From: an uncultured Clostridia bacterium
GTDB taxonomy: Bacteria; Bacillota; Clostridia; Oscillospirales; Ruminococcaceae
Direction: 5' to 3'
Length of the DNA stretch: 64,000 bases
Assembly (NCBI GenBank): GCA_947168885.1
Contig: CAMVNQ010000005.1
Coordinates: 62,001-126,000, forward strand
Under the pieces are notes generated by a model. That model made no database searches. It was not told the origin of the DNA and was given only the letters and a program-made list of their open reading frames with translations. Below are positions 17,830 to 26,729 of this stretch, piece after piece; positions within the stretch are counted from its first letter, which is position 1, and each line of letters starts with the position of its first letter. Made by a program: the position numbers and the translations under genes.

Positions 17830-19319
17830 TTTTTAAGGAAATCAAGGACTGCACCCGACATAGCGCTCTTTTCGACAGAACCGTTGAATCTGATCGGCTT
17901 TGTCTTTGTAGCCGCGAGCGGTGCGGGCATCTTGGTACCGGTATGCTCTTCAAGCTTTTCGATTATCGCAAACTCATCAAGACCTGCGGTATCTCCGCCG
18001 ACTGCTTCATATACAGCCTTGCCGAACTTGTACGGGTTGGCGGTCGAAGCTATGACGGTCTTTGTCTGATCGCCGGTAGCGTCCTTATAGTCATGATAAA
18101 CCTTATATGCAACGGCCGTATGAGTGTCCATAAGGTACGAATACTCGTCAAATGCCTGCTTTATAGCATCCTTTGTAGCTGCATCATCGCAGAAGCCGCC
18201 GTAGAACAGGTCGTTTATCTTAGCCTTTACGTCCGCAGTAACTTCATATTTACCCTCTTTTGCGAGCTTACCGAACCACTCCGCGATCTGCTTGTCATTG
18301 CCGTCTGTAAGATGATAAAGAAGTCTTTCAAGGTTACTCGAAATAAGTATATCCATGGACGGCGAGATCGTCGTATAGAAATGTCTGTTGCGGTCATAAA
18401 CACCTGTGTTGATGAAGTCTGTGAGCACGTTGTTCGAGTTGGACGCGCAGATAAGCTTATTTACTGGAAGTCCCATTTCCTTCGCGTAATAAGCGGCAAG
18501 GATGTTGCCGAAGTTGCCTGTCGGAACAACTATGTTTATCTTCTCACCGTACTCTATATCTCCGCTTTCAACGAGAGACGCGTAAACCGAGATATAGTAA
18601 ACTATCTGCGGCGAAAGTCTGCCCCAGTTTATCGAATTTGCGCTGGAGAACGTGATGTTCATTGCGTCGAGCTGTTTCTTGAGCTCCTCATTGGTGAATA
18701 TAGCTTTCACGCCGTTCTGGCAGTCGTCAAAGTTACCCTTTACCGCGCATACATTTACGTTAGCGCCTTCCTGTGTGGTCATCTGGCGCTTCTGCATAGC
18801 ACTTACGCCGTCCTCGGGGTAGAACACCATTATAGAAGTGCCCGCAACGTCCTTGAATCCCTCAAGAGCCGCTTTGCCGGTATCGCCCGATGTAGCAACA
18901 AGGATAGCTATCTCCTTGCCGTCGATGACCTTCTTTGCGGAAACGCTCATGAGATACGGAAGTATCTGCAGCGCCATATCCTTGAACGCGCAGGTCGGAC
19001 CGTGCCAGAGTTCGAGGATATATGTGCCGCTGTAAAGATGAGAGATCTCTGCTATACTTTCACTGTCGAAATTCTTGTCTGAATAAGCGCCGTTAGTGCA
19101 GTATCTTATTTCGTCGTCTGTAAAATCGGTGAGGAAGCGCTTGAATACCTCAAATGCTCTTTCGGGATAGGATTTGCTGCAAAGCGACATTATATCATCT
19201 TTTGTGAGCTTCGGGATACTCTCGGGCACGAAAAGACCGCCCTCCTCCGAAAGGCCCTGTGCGATAGCTGCCGCGCTCGTTACACTTATCTTGTTGTCAC
19301 GCGTACTTCTGTAGTTCAT
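17826..19319 (-). CDS. thrC: threonine synthase
   Basis: PLP enzyme converting O-phosphohomoserine to threonine. The N-terminal YRSTR and LFVPESIP are class hallmarks; the PLP lysine is in HGPTCAFKDMALQ, the phosphate/PLP loop is in VATSGDTGKAAL, and FSSANSINWGRL is conserved. At 497 aa it belongs to the long (about 500 aa) threonine synthase type. No other threonine gene lies in the window. A metallophosphoesterase follows with a four-base overlap. Confidence 0.96.
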   Translation of the reverse strand: MNYRSTRDNKISVTSAAAIAQGLSEEGGLFVPESIPKLTKDDIMSLCSKSYPERAFEVFKRFLTDFTDDEIRYCTNGAYSDKNFDSESIAEISHLYSGTYILELWHGPTCAFKDMALQILPYLMSVSAKKVIDGKEIAILVATSGDTGKAALEGFKDVAGTSIMVFYPEDGVSAMQKRQMTTQEGANVNVCAVKGNFDDCQNGVKAIFTNEELKKQLDAMNITFSSANSINWGRLSPQIVYYISVYASLVESGDIEYGEKINIVVPTGNFGNILAAYYAKEMGLPVNKLICASNSNNVLTDFINTGVYDRNRHFYTTISPSMDILISSNLERLLYHLTDGNDKQIAEWFGKLAKEGKYEVTADVKAKINDLFYGGFCDDAATKDAIKQAFDEYSYLMDTHTAVAYKVYHDYKDATGDQTKTVIASTANPYKFGKAVYEAVGGDTAGLDEFAIIEKLEEHTGTKMPAPLAATKTKPIRFNGSVEKSAMSGAVLDFLKK

Positions 19320-19357
19320 ATTGTGACCTCCTGTGAGCCGTTTCCGGCACTTTTCAT

Positions 19358-19738
19358 TTATAAGCCAAACGCATCAAAAGCGTTTTCGTAATACTTCATT
19401 TCCAAAACACGCGGTATTTCATCTGTAGTCACAGTCACGACCGCCGCATCGAATCGAACTTCTCTGTTATCTATCGGAAACTCCTCGATATACCTGTCAG
19501 CAGCACGGACTATACAGCGCTGTTTCTTCGTGTCAACAGCATCGATACCGTCGGAAAGACTCCCGAATTTCCGGGTCTTGACCTCGACGAACGTTATGAC
19601 TTCGCTCTTTTCCGCGATTATATCTATCTCTCCGCCTTTAATGCGGTAGTTTCTCGCTGCTATCTTCCAGCCGAGTTTTTCAAGATAACCGCAGACGTGA
19701 TCCTCACCGGTCTTACCGCGTTCGCTCGCCTTACTCAT
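19358..19738 (-). CDS. yraN: YraN/UPF0102 family putative endonuclease
   Basis: Small restriction-endonuclease-fold protein: [25 protein letters not shown], then GEIDIIAE and VEVKTRK, the D-x(n)-ExK nuclease-like core of UPF0102. No established substrate; often next to rnhB, as here. The start is ATG 19738, overlapping the rnhB TGA (ATGA at 19735-19738), with AAGAGG upstream; the frame is open 14 codons further but inside rnhB. Confidence 0.9.
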   Translation of the reverse strand: MSKASERGKTGEDHVCGYLEKLGWKIAARNYRIKGGEIDIIAEKSEVITFVEVKTRKFGSLSDGIDAVDTKKQRCIVRAADRYIEEFPIDNREVRFDAAVVTVTTDEIPRVLEMKYYENAFDAFGL

Positions 19739-20364
19739 ACCTTGTGCCTCTTGAAGAAGCTTCGTCTGTGCTCCGGACAAAGACCGTACTGTGCGATCAT
19801 ATCATAATGCAGCTTCGTACCGTAGCCCTTGTGCTTTGCGAACATATACTCCGGGTACTTCTTATCGAGTTCAAGCATATACCTGTCACGCGCTACCTTA
19901 GCGAGAATAGATGCCGCCGCTATGCTTGCGGACAGGCTGTCGCCCTTTACAACTGTCTTTACGGGGATACCGAGATCCGGAGCCTTATTTCCGTCAACAA
20001 GAGCAAGCACCGGGCGCTGCGAAAGTCCGTCGAACGCACGTTTCATCGCAAGCATCGCCGCATTCAGAATGTTAATCTCATCTATCTCCGCAGCCGTTGC
20101 CGTAGCTATACAGTAAGCATCTGCTTTTCCGATGATCTCGTCAAACAGCAGTTCTCTCTTCTTTTCCGAAAGCTTCTTGCTGTCATCAAGACCGTTTATC
20201 ACCAAGCCTTCGGGAAGTATCACCGCAGCAGCGTAAACATCTCCTGCAAGAGGTCCTCTGCCGGCTTCGTCGATACCGCAAATTATCCCGCTCTGCTTGC
20301 GTTCCTCGCTGTCAAACGCGAATCGCTCACTGAGCAGCAGGTCTTTCGAGTGAGATACGTCCAA
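19735..20364 (-). CDS. rnhB: ribonuclease HII
   Basis: Cuts RNA in RNA-DNA hybrids and removes misincorporated ribonucleotides. Active-site motifs: [19 protein letters not shown] (Asp-Glu pair), [18 protein letters not shown] (third acid) and the [19 protein letters not shown] segment. The start is taken as TTG 20364, which follows AGGAG by eight bases (complement of 20373-20377), giving 209 aa; the frame extends eight codons to another TTG. The start lies 38 bases inside rbgA, so the two are coupled. Confidence 0.96.
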   Translation of the reverse strand: MDVSHSKDLLLSERFAFDSEERKQSGIICGIDEAGRGPLAGDVYAAAVILPEGLVINGLDDSKKLSEKKRELLFDEIIGKADAYCIATATAAEIDEINILNAAMLAMKRAFDGLSQRPVLALVDGNKAPDLGIPVKTVVKGDSLSASIAAASILAKVARDRYMLELDKKYPEYMFAKHKGYGTKLHYDMIAQYGLCPEHRRSFFKRHKV

Positions 20365-21181
20365 TTTTACCGCTCCTGTATTCGTCAAGAAGTGCAGCAG
20401 CAGCGCGCTCTGTATCGGGAATACCGCCCGAGAGCATCATGCCGCGCTTCTTAGCTATCAATTCAACTATATTTCCGTCAAGGTTTTCGAGCTTGTAGCG
20501 TTCTCTGAGCCGCTCCGGATAATCGGCGGCAAGTACCCGCCCGAGCTCATAAGCGAGCTCCTCAGCGTCCATAACATCGTCTTTTATTGCTCCAGTGAAC
20601 GCGAGCCTGAGAGCAGCCTCTTTATCATCGAATTTCGGCCAGAGTATGCCCGGCATATCAAGCAGCTCGACCTCTTTGTCTATCGTTACCCATTGCTTTC
20701 CGCGGGTCACACCGGGTCTGTCTTCTACTTTAGTCTTTCGTGCACCGGCCATACGGTTTATGAACGAAGATTTTCCGACATTCGGTATGCCAACTACCAT
20801 TACACGAAGCGCCTTTCCGATCATTCCCTTTGCTCTGCGGCGTTCAAGAAGCTCGGAAAGTTCGGATTTCAGTGTCGGCAGGAAGCGATTTATCCCTTTC
20901 CCGCTGCGACAGTCGCATACTATCGCTCTGATTCCGATTTTTTCATAGTATCTCCGCCATTCCTCGGTGACCTTATCGTCCGCCTGATCGCACTTGTTCA
21001 GCAGTATCACTCTCGGCTTGCCGAAAACTATTTCGTTGATCATAGGGTTTCTGCTTGATTCGGGGATCCGGCAGTCCACGATCTCGGTGACTGCGTCAAC
21101 AAGCTTAAGATCCGCTTCTATCATGCGTCGGGTCTTTGTCATGTGACCCGGAAACCACTGAATATCGCCCTGATACGCCAT
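20327..21181 (-). CDS. rbgA: ribosome biogenesis GTPase RbgA (YlqF)
   Basis: Circularly permuted GTPase required for late 50S assembly. It starts with [12 protein letters not shown]; the permuted motif order is LLNKCDQAD (G4) and the CDCRSGKG region (G5), then [13 protein letters not shown] (G1), the T of GVTRGKQW (G2) and [10 protein letters not shown] (G3). The C-terminal helical domain follows. 284 aa, standard. The order rbgA-rnhB-yraN and the neighbouring lepB and rplS match the arrangement seen in many Firmicutes. Confidence 0.97.
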   Translation of the reverse strand: MAYQGDIQWFPGHMTKTRRMIEADLKLVDAVTEIVDCRIPESSRNPMINEIVFGKPRVILLNKCDQADDKVTEEWRRYYEKIGIRAIVCDCRSGKGINRFLPTLKSELSELLERRRAKGMIGKALRVMVVGIPNVGKSSFINRMAGARKTKVEDRPGVTRGKQWVTIDKEVELLDMPGILWPKFDDKEAALRLAFTGAIKDDVMDAEELAYELGRVLAADYPERLRERYKLENLDGNIVELIAKKRGMMLSGGIPDTERAAAALLDEYRSGKIGRISLERPAAQ

Positions 21182-21200
21182 TCGGAACTCCTTCGTCTTA

Positions 21201-21932
21201 TCAGCCGTAAATATTGCCGAACGTGTTCAGCGGCCATACGCGCAGATATGCACGTCCCATTATTTCACGGGTATCAACGAATCCAACGAAAGGACTTCTG
21301 CTATCGGTAGAGTTGTTCCTGTTATCGCCCATCACGAACGCGTAGCCCTCAGGGACTATGAAATCTCCACCAAGACCTTCTTCACGGTTCGTATAGGTGT
21401 TGAGCATATGGCCGTCTTCCCAAAGAACGCCATCCTTCATCTCCTGCGGAAGCAGCTCACCGTTCCGGTAAAGTCTGCCGTTCTCATAGTCGATGTGTAT
21501 AGTGTCGCCTTCTAAGCCTATGACACGCTTGACGATCGCTTTACCGCTGCCGTTTTCATCATTCGGCAGGTTCTTCGCCCATACAACGACGATATCGTTA
21601 TGCGCGGGAGTATAGAAAAGATCGCTTATCATAAGACGCTGCTGATCCACAAGTGTCGGGTTCATCGAATCTCCGTCAACAGTGGACATTCTCGTAAAGA
21701 GAACGAACACAGCTATTATCAAAAGGAAGGCGTGCAGTATGGTATCGAACCAGCTGTAAGCCTCAACAGAAATATAACTCGGCGCACCGTCGGCAGCGGA
21801 AACCGCTCCCGTATCTGCAACTGCGTCAGAAGCATTCTGTTCATCGTTCACAGCTTCCGGAACACTTTCTTGTTCTGTGGAAATCTGTTCGTTTTCTGTT
21901 CTGATCTCGTCTTCCATACTATCACTCTTCAT
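21201..21932 (-). CDS. lepB: signal peptidase I with acidic N-terminal extension
   Basis: Membrane serine protease that removes signal peptides. Catalytic serine in DGDSMNPTL (about residue 92), lysine in GKAIVKRVIGLEGDTI (about 132), and box E VMGDNRNNSTDSR near the C-terminus. One membrane helix at about residues 65-83. Unlike short Bacillus SipS, about 60 residues precede the helix, rich in Glu/Asp/Ala/Ser and without hydrophobic character (EDEIRTENEQISTEQESV stretch). The start may instead be ATG 21917 (MEDEIR), which has AAGAG eight bases upstream. It lies between rplS and rbgA. Confidence 0.94.
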   Translation of the reverse strand: MKSDSMEDEIRTENEQISTEQESVPEAVNDEQNASDAVADTGAVSAADGAPSYISVEAYSWFDTILHAFLLIIAVFVLFTRMSTVDGDSMNPTLVDQQRLMISDLFYTPAHNDIVVVWAKNLPNDENGSGKAIVKRVIGLEGDTIHIDYENGRLYRNGELLPQEMKDGVLWEDGHMLNTYTNREEGLGGDFIVPEGYAFVMGDNRNNSTDSRSPFVGFVDTREIMGRAYLRVWPLNTFGNIYG

Positions 21933-21996
21933 TATCTTATATTAACCTGTGCTTTATCCGTAACCGGAATAAAAACCATAAAAAACAGCGAATCAA

Positions 21997-22022
21997 GGTA
22001 ATAACGGTCTCCCGCTATTACC
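21997..22022 (-). terminator. likely terminator after rplS
   Basis: Minus strand: GGTAATAGCGG, a GAGA tetraloop and CCGTTATTACC form an eleven-base stem with one G-T pair. A T-run follows only nine bases later, so termination may be partial, leaving some readthrough into lepB. Confidence 0.65.
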
Positions 22023-22047
22023 CTTTCGACTGCTCATGCGGTAAAGA

Positions 22048-22389
22048 TCAATACTTTGCCTTTACCTTAGCTGCCTTACCAACTCTGTCTCTGAGGTAGT
22101 AAAGCTTAGCTCTGCGGACAACACCTGTTCTTACAACTTCGATCTTGTCAACGGACGGAGAATGTACGGGGAAAACTCTCTCGATACCGCAGCCGTGTGC
22201 TACACGTCTTACAGTGAAAGTCTCGTTGATACCGCCGTGCTTCTTTGCAATGACCGTGCCCTCGAAGATCTGGATACGGGACTTGTCGCCTTCGGTGATC
22301 TTTACGTGAACCTTAACGGTATCACCGATGCCGAATGCGGGGATCTCGCTCTTCATGCTGTCCTGTGCGATTGTTTTCAGTGCATCCAT
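22048..22389 (-). CDS. rplS: 50S ribosomal protein L19
   Basis: Bacterial L19, located at the 30S-50S interface. 113 aa with the conserved [46 protein letters not shown] and [20 protein letters not shown] good GGAGGAAAT site precedes the ATG. It has its own promoter and a structured leader of about 175 bases, and is followed by a hairpin. Confidence 0.98.
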   Translation of the reverse strand: MDALKTIAQDSMKSEIPAFGIGDTVKVHVKITEGDKSRIQIFEGTVIAKKHGGINETFTVRRVAHGCGIERVFPVHSPSVDKIEVVRTGVVRRAKLYYLRDRVGKAAKVKAKY

Positions 22390-22566
22390 AATATTTCCTC
22401 CTGATGCAGCATTCTTGCGTCTAATAATAAGTGCGGCCTTAAGGCACGCGCACCGGACTGCTCTTTTGCCGTCCCGACGCAGCGGAATACCTGTTTAATG
22501 CGGGCTTTGCCCCTTGCATTAACTCTCGCGGCAGTCATAGTATAATACTGCCACGGTTACAAATGC
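22390..22566 (-). promoter_or_regulatory. structured 5' leader of rplS, candidate L19 leader
   Basis: The long untranslated leader folds on paper into at least three hairpins read on the minus strand: GGCAGT/ACTGCC near 22532-22552; TTAATGC/GCATTAA with an inner GGGC/GCCC (22496-22522); and GTGCG/CGCAC with an inner GCC/GGC near the ribosome binding site (22431-22453). Firmicutes carry an autoregulatory L19 leader motif; assignment to that family is inference from position and structure only. Confidence 0.5.
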
Positions 22567-22572
22567 TTTTAT

Positions 22573-22601
22573 ATTATATCACTTTTTTTTCGGAATTGCA
22601 A
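22573..22601 (-). promoter_or_regulatory. promoter of rplS
   Basis: Minus-strand TTGCAA (22596-22601) and TATAAT (complement of 22573-22578), spacer 17. The start point would lie about 177 bases before the L19 start codon. Confidence 0.82.
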
Positions 22602-22626
22602 TAGTTTTTTGCAATTTTAACAAATT

Positions 22627-23268
22627 TCATCTAAAAATTTCTCCATCCGAGCATTTTATTTTCGTTCTTGTGATATGAAGCGAGTAAATCTCGGTTCCCG
22701 AAAGCTTTTCAAACGCATCAAACAGAAGTCCCGCGTTGATATTGAATACCGAGCCCGACGGGAATGTGAACCGGAGATACCCTTTTCTGCGCTCAAGCAC
22801 GTCAAGATGCTGCTTCAGATCGAGCTCCGCGATACCGCGCTTGGTCTTTTTCTCAGCAAGGATATGCTCTGAAGCAAGAAAAGCATCAAAAGCCTCGTCA
22901 TCGCAGTCAAACTCTGCTTCGTACTCCGAGAGCGCAATATCGGTAGGCTTGCGTACCTGCTCGGCCGCCGCCGTAACGCGTATGTCCCGCGGCAGTGCGT
23001 CATTGAACCGCTTAATGAGCTCTTCTGTGCTTATGTCCTCGGTGAGCTTCGTATCAAGGCTCTCACATATCCCCGCCGTACCAAGCGCGAGCGGCAGTGC
23101 GAATGTGATGTAAACGTGCGGGTTGAAACCCTCAGTCTCCCATATCGGAAGTTTCGCGCGTTTGATCGCCCTCTGGAAGAGTCTGTACAGGTCGAGATGC
23201 GAAATGTATATCGCTCTGCCGGTTTTGCTGAAAAATACGCGTATATTTTTAGTCACTGTGTTTCCCAT
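22627..23268 (-). CDS. TIGR03936/DUF2344 radical-SAM-linked protein
   Basis: 213 residues beginning IRVFFSKTGRAIYISHLDLYRLFQRAIKRAKLPI, with EGFNPHVYITFALPLALGTAG, the signature of DUF2344. Family members sit next to, or are fused with, the B12-binding radical-SAM protein TIGR03960, here encoded one gene upstream (23687-25525). Proposed to act with it on RNA; not demonstrated as far as I know. The ATG lies inside the end of the small membrane protein gene (overlap 20 bases); GTG 23256 is an alternative start. Confidence 0.9.
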   Translation of the reverse strand: MGNTVTKNIRVFFSKTGRAIYISHLDLYRLFQRAIKRAKLPIWETEGFNPHVYITFALPLALGTAGICESLDTKLTEDISTEELIKRFNDALPRDIRVTAAAEQVRKPTDIALSEYEAEFDCDDEAFDAFLASEHILAEKKTKRGIAELDLKQHLDVLERRKGYLRFTFPSGSVFNINAGLLFDAFEKLSGTEIYSLHITRTKIKCSDGEIFR

Positions 23269-23623
23269 TTTCGTTTTTATCTCCGTTTTCGTCTGCTTCT
23301 TTCTTGTCTTTACCGTTGTTCAAATCATCTGCGTGGTCCCTTTCGTAAGGCTTTACAAGCGAATATACAAACACAAATATAAACGGATCCGTCAGCCCGA
23401 CAAGCGCCCACCAGCCTCCGCCTATAAGCAGAATGCCCACTGCTATCAGAAGTCCTCCGAGAGGAGGCACCATTGACGACCATTTGCTTCCGGGCTTCAT
23501 ATTATTAAAAAGTATCACCCAGTTTGCAATGTACAGGAACAGCCCCGACCCGAAAAGCAGAACATATCCCGCAATTGTATCGGCTATCTCCGAATTGAAT
23601 AGTCCGTCAAACAGTTCACTCAT
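23249..23623 (-). CDS. small membrane protein, unknown
   Basis: 124 residues with three hydrophobic helices (about 17-36, 50-69 and 76-92) and a strongly charged C-terminal tail rich in Asp, Lys, Asn and Glu (from KPYERDHADD onward). No family recognised. It lies between the TIGR03960 and DUF2344 genes, a pair normally adjacent in Clostridia, so it appears to be an insertion into a conserved pair. Its 3' end overlaps the DUF2344 start. Confidence 0.7.
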   Translation of the reverse strand: MSELFDGLFNSEIADTIAGYVLLFGSGLFLYIANWVILFNNMKPGSKWSSMVPPLGGLLIAVGILLIGGGWWALVGLTDPFIFVFVYSLVKPYERDHADDLNNGKDKKEADENGDKNENGKHSD

Positions 23624-23686
23624 ATTATTCCGTCCATATCATTCGCTTCCTATGCGTATAAAAGGAAACTGTCCCGTCATCGGCGG

Positions 23687-25525
23687 TCAGAAGCATGGTC
23701 TTCCCGTGCAGGCGCTCACACCGCAGCCAGAGCATCTTTCGCGGCAGTTCGGCGTTGTCTGCGATTCATGTGCCCGTTTGTTCTCGCGGATAAAGAAATC
23801 CTTCGTAATAAGAAGATCCATGTGATCCCACGGAAGTATCTCGTCATACTCGCGCTTCCGGTTGACATAGAACGACGGGTCTATGCCGCATTCTCTGAAC
23901 GCTTCCATCCACTTATCATATTGATAGTATTCCGTCCAGCCGTCAAGCTTACAGCCTTTCTTCCATGCGGAGTATATAACTGCCGACAGACGGCGGTCTC
24001 CCCTTGCAAGTGCCGCTTCGAGGTGAGTTACATCAAAGTGCGAGCGGCTGACCTGCACCTTTTTCACGTTTATCACTTCCATAAGGTGCTTCTGGCGCTC
24101 CTTTATAACATCCTCGGTAGGCTGAGGCTCGAACTGGAACGGGGTGAACGGCTTCGGTATGAATGTCGAAAGCGACACGGATATTTTGATGCCTTTTCCT
24201 TTCGGGCGGTTATCAAGCGAATAGTAGAGGTCGATTATCCGCTGACAAAGCTCGGCGATACCCTCGATGTCCTCCATTGTCTCGGTGGGAAGCCCGAGCA
24301 TAAAATACAGCTTTACAGCCGTATAGCCGCCTTCAAAAGCTATCCGGCAGCCGTTCATTATGTTCTCTTCGGTTATGTTCTTGTTTATTACGTCGCGCAG
24401 ACGTTGTGTTCCGGCTTCCGGAGCAAATGTCAGTCCGCTCTTGCGGACGCTCTTTATGCGGTTTAAGAGCTCCTCGCTGAACCTGTCGATACGCATTGAC
24501 GGGAGCGACAGGTTCACACGTGCAGCATCGCTGTAATCCGCGAGACACGCGAGCATTCGTTCTATCTCGCTGTGGTCGCTTGTGCTCAGCGAAGTCAGAG
24601 ACACTTCGTCATACCCAGTCGTTTCACAGACTGATACAGTCTCTTTATATATAGTATCGACGCTTTTCTCCCGGAACGGACGATAGAAATAACCTGCCTG
24701 ACAGAAACGGCAGCCGCGAATGCAGCCGCGAAGCACCTCTACCACAGCACGGTCATGGACGATCTCAGAGAACGGAACTACAAATGTCGCGGGATAATAC
24801 ACCTTGTCGAAGTCTGGGATTATGCGCTTTTTCACCTTCGCAGGCGCACCGTCGAGCGGTGTAATGCTTTTTATTGTACTGTCCTCATTATACTGAACAT
24901 CATAAAGCGACGGAACGTAGATGCCCTCTATCTTTGAGGCGCGTACAAGGAATTCGTGCTTTGATGCACCCTCTGCCTTGCACTGCTCTAAAAGCCGCAT
25001 CAGTTCAATGTTTACTTCTTCGCCCTCGCCTAAAATACAAATATCGACAAAATCTGCGATCGGTTCGGCGTTGCAGCAGCAGGGACCGCCGGCGCAGACG
25101 ATAGGTGTGAGATCTTTCCTGTCCTTTGCATAGACCGGAAGTCCTGCGAGATCGAGCATCGCCAGTATATTGGAAAACGACAGCTCATACTGGAGCGTAA
25201 AGCCGATGATGTCCGCATTCTTTATCGGTTCAAGGCTTTCAAGCCCGTAGAGCAGAATGTCATTCGCACGCATCTGCTCCTCCATATCCGGAAGCGGCAT
25301 GAAAACACGTTCGCACCAGTACTCCGGCACCTCGTTTATCAGCGAGTAAAGTATCTTCATGCCGAGATGCGACATACCTATATCATAGGTGTCCGGAAAA
25401 CAGAACGCGAAACGCATCTTCACCTTTTCCGGATCCTTTTCTATCGAATTAAGCTCGCCGCCTATATAACGCGACGGCTTCTGAACTTTGAGCAATATCC
25501 TGTCAAGCTTGTCCTTATACATCAT
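23687..25525 (-). CDS. TIGR03960 family B12-binding radical SAM protein
   Basis: About 612 residues. The N-terminal part (VQKPSRYIGGELNSIEKD, then FCFPDTYDIGMSHLGMKILYSLIN) is a B12-binding-like domain; the radical-SAM triad is in VEVLRGCIRGCRFCQAGYFYRP (about residue 270); the core continues to TFAPEAGTQRLR and YFMLGLPTET. The C-terminal Cys-rich end (CRERCSGCGVSACTGRPCF) is unusual and may hold a further metal centre. Its usual partner DUF2344 is downstream. Start ATG 25525 is preferred to the GTG two codons upstream. Substrate not known. Confidence 0.92.
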   Translation of the reverse strand: MMYKDKLDRILLKVQKPSRYIGGELNSIEKDPEKVKMRFAFCFPDTYDIGMSHLGMKILYSLINEVPEYWCERVFMPLPDMEEQMRANDILLYGLESLEPIKNADIIGFTLQYELSFSNILAMLDLAGLPVYAKDRKDLTPIVCAGGPCCCNAEPIADFVDICILGEGEEVNIELMRLLEQCKAEGASKHEFLVRASKIEGIYVPSLYDVQYNEDSTIKSITPLDGAPAKVKKRIIPDFDKVYYPATFVVPFSEIVHDRAVVEVLRGCIRGCRFCQAGYFYRPFREKSVDTIYKETVSVCETTGYDEVSLTSLSTSDHSEIERMLACLADYSDAARVNLSLPSMRIDRFSEELLNRIKSVRKSGLTFAPEAGTQRLRDVINKNITEENIMNGCRIAFEGGYTAVKLYFMLGLPTETMEDIEGIAELCQRIIDLYYSLDNRPKGKGIKISVSLSTFIPKPFTPFQFEPQPTEDVIKERQKHLMEVINVKKVQVSRSHFDVTHLEAALARGDRRLSAVIYSAWKKGCKLDGWTEYYQYDKWMEAFRECGIDPSFYVNRKREYDEILPWDHMDLLITKDFFIRENKRAHESQTTPNCRERCSGCGVSACTGRPCF

Positions 25526-25609
25526 TTTCACCGTTAAATCCGTAATTCCGTCAGTATTTTCACCCGCCGTATGCGAACGATAACATGACCTGTTATAAAG
25601 AATATTATA

Positions 25610-26191
25610 CTATATTTTTTCCAAAAATTCAACAGCAAAAATGTAAATAAGGAAAATAATGGCTGAAATATTCATAAAACCTGAGAAAAACAGCACTGCC
25701 GCCGCAGGGATAAGGATAATGAGCATAATACGCTCACACAGCTCGGACAAAAACGCAGCTCGCTCCGGAGAAAATCCGCGTACAAGAGCCATTTCGAGCA
25801 TAAGCTTTCCGTCGAGCGACCCGACAGGAAGAAGATTCACCGCCGCTGTCAGCAGATTTACGACACCAAAGAGCCGAAGTTCCCGCTGCTCCCACGGTAT
25901 CAGTCCGAACAGCAGGAACAGCGCTGTGTTTACAGCCACTCCAGCAAAGACACATGGAAAACTTGTGCTTCCGCCGGATATATGTATTCCTCCTCCGTAT
26001 AGCTTTACGGAACAAGGCGGCTTGCGCTCCGCAAACATAACGGCGAGATGTCCGAGCTCGTGAAGTATGCAGGCAAGCAGACACAAAAGCGCTGTCCCTT
26101 CCTTATCCACGCAGAGAAGAAACCCGAACACTGCGAAAAACGAGAACTCTGCCGAAACCTTCACCCGAAAAGCTTCATTATGCTTATGCAT
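25610..26191 (-). CDS. SpoIVFB-like site-2 protease (peptidase M50)
   Basis: Intramembrane zinc protease. HELGHLAVM at about residues 44-52 supplies two histidine ligands and the glutamate; NLLPVGSLDGKLM at about 118-130 is the NPxPxxxLDG-type motif with the third ligand. About five membrane segments in 193 residues, without PDZ or CBS domains, close to the small group III site-2 proteases such as SpoIVFB, which cuts pro-sigma-K. Its ATG overlaps the end of a small TM gene and it is followed by TIGR03960, matching the clostridial spoIVFA-spoIVFB-TIGR03960 order. Substrate in this organism unknown. Confidence 0.87.
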   Translation of the reverse strand: MHKHNEAFRVKVSAEFSFFAVFGFLLCVDKEGTALLCLLACILHELGHLAVMFAERKPPCSVKLYGGGIHISGGSTSFPCVFAGVAVNTALFLLFGLIPWEQRELRLFGVVNLLTAAVNLLPVGSLDGKLMLEMALVRGFSPERAAFLSELCERIMLIILIPAAAVLFFSGFMNISAIIFLIYIFAVEFLEKI

Positions 26192-26481
26192 ATCTCCCTG
26201 ACCTCATCGCCGCCGAATGTCAGACCGGACCAGACTCCGCCCGAAAGCAGCGCAGACAGTATGAGCTGAACGAAAAGCACATCGCCGAAACTCCCGCGGG
26301 CTCGCCGTCTGCGTGATACACGACGGCTGATATATTCTCCCCCGCCCGCCTCCCACAAAGGATCGGACTGTTTCTGCTCAACGGGCGGATCAGCGACCCT
26401 TTCACGCACACTCTTTCCGGTCAGTCTCGCAGTCTCCGGAGCTTCCACCGCTGCTTCTCCCGCCATTACCTTTACCGTCAT
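26161..26481 (-). CDS. single-TM protein, SpoIVFA-like stub
   Basis: 106 residues: a charged N-terminal half rich in Glu, Arg and Pro (cytosolic), an RRVSRRRRARG basic block at about 54-64, one hydrophobic helix at about 68-88, and a short C-terminal amphipathic tail ending MKLFG. The start is fixed by the ATGA overlap with the upstream BofA-like stop (26478-26481). Position and topology match the N-terminal half of SpoIVFA, the anchor of the pro-sigma-K processing complex, but the LytM/M23 domain is absent. This assignment is inference from context; by sequence alone it is an unknown membrane protein. Confidence 0.65.
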   Translation of the reverse strand: MTVKVMAGEAAVEAPETARLTGKSVRERVADPPVEQKQSDPLWEAGGGEYISRRVSRRRRARGSFGDVLFVQLILSALLSGGVWSGLTFGGDEVREICISIMKLFG

Positions 26482-26729
26482 ATCATCACCCCCTGCATGA
26501 TCTGAAACAATCTGTGGGCAATTGTCCCGGGAACACCGAGTATCACCGAGATCGCAGAGCCGTAAAACGTAAGACCGGCAAGACTTCCCGTGAAAACAAG
26601 CTCCGAAGCGACAAGTGTCACTGCACCTGCAAAGGCATTCAACGCAGCGTACAGTTTCGGACGTGCCGTTCGTGAATAAAGCAGAGCCATTATGATCCCC
26701 GCAGCACATATCGTAATTATCTCTGGCAT
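26478..26729 (-). CDS. BofA-like integral membrane protein
   Basis: 83 residues with two or three hydrophobic segments and the ending SVILGVPGTIAHRLFQIM, which resembles the GxLGxPG(V/L) C-terminal signature of BofA, the inhibitor of the SpoIVFB protease in Bacillus. A GGAGGAG site precedes the ATG. It heads a three-gene unit with a SpoIVFA-like TM protein and a SpoIVFB-like protease, all joined by overlapping codons. SpoIIIAC/AD-like proteins were considered as alternatives; the GVPG motif and the neighbours favour BofA. Confidence 0.68.
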   Translation of the reverse strand: MPEIITICAAGIIMALLYSRTARPKLYAALNAFAGAVTLVASELVFTGSLAGLTFYGSAISVILGVPGTIAHRLFQIMQGVMI

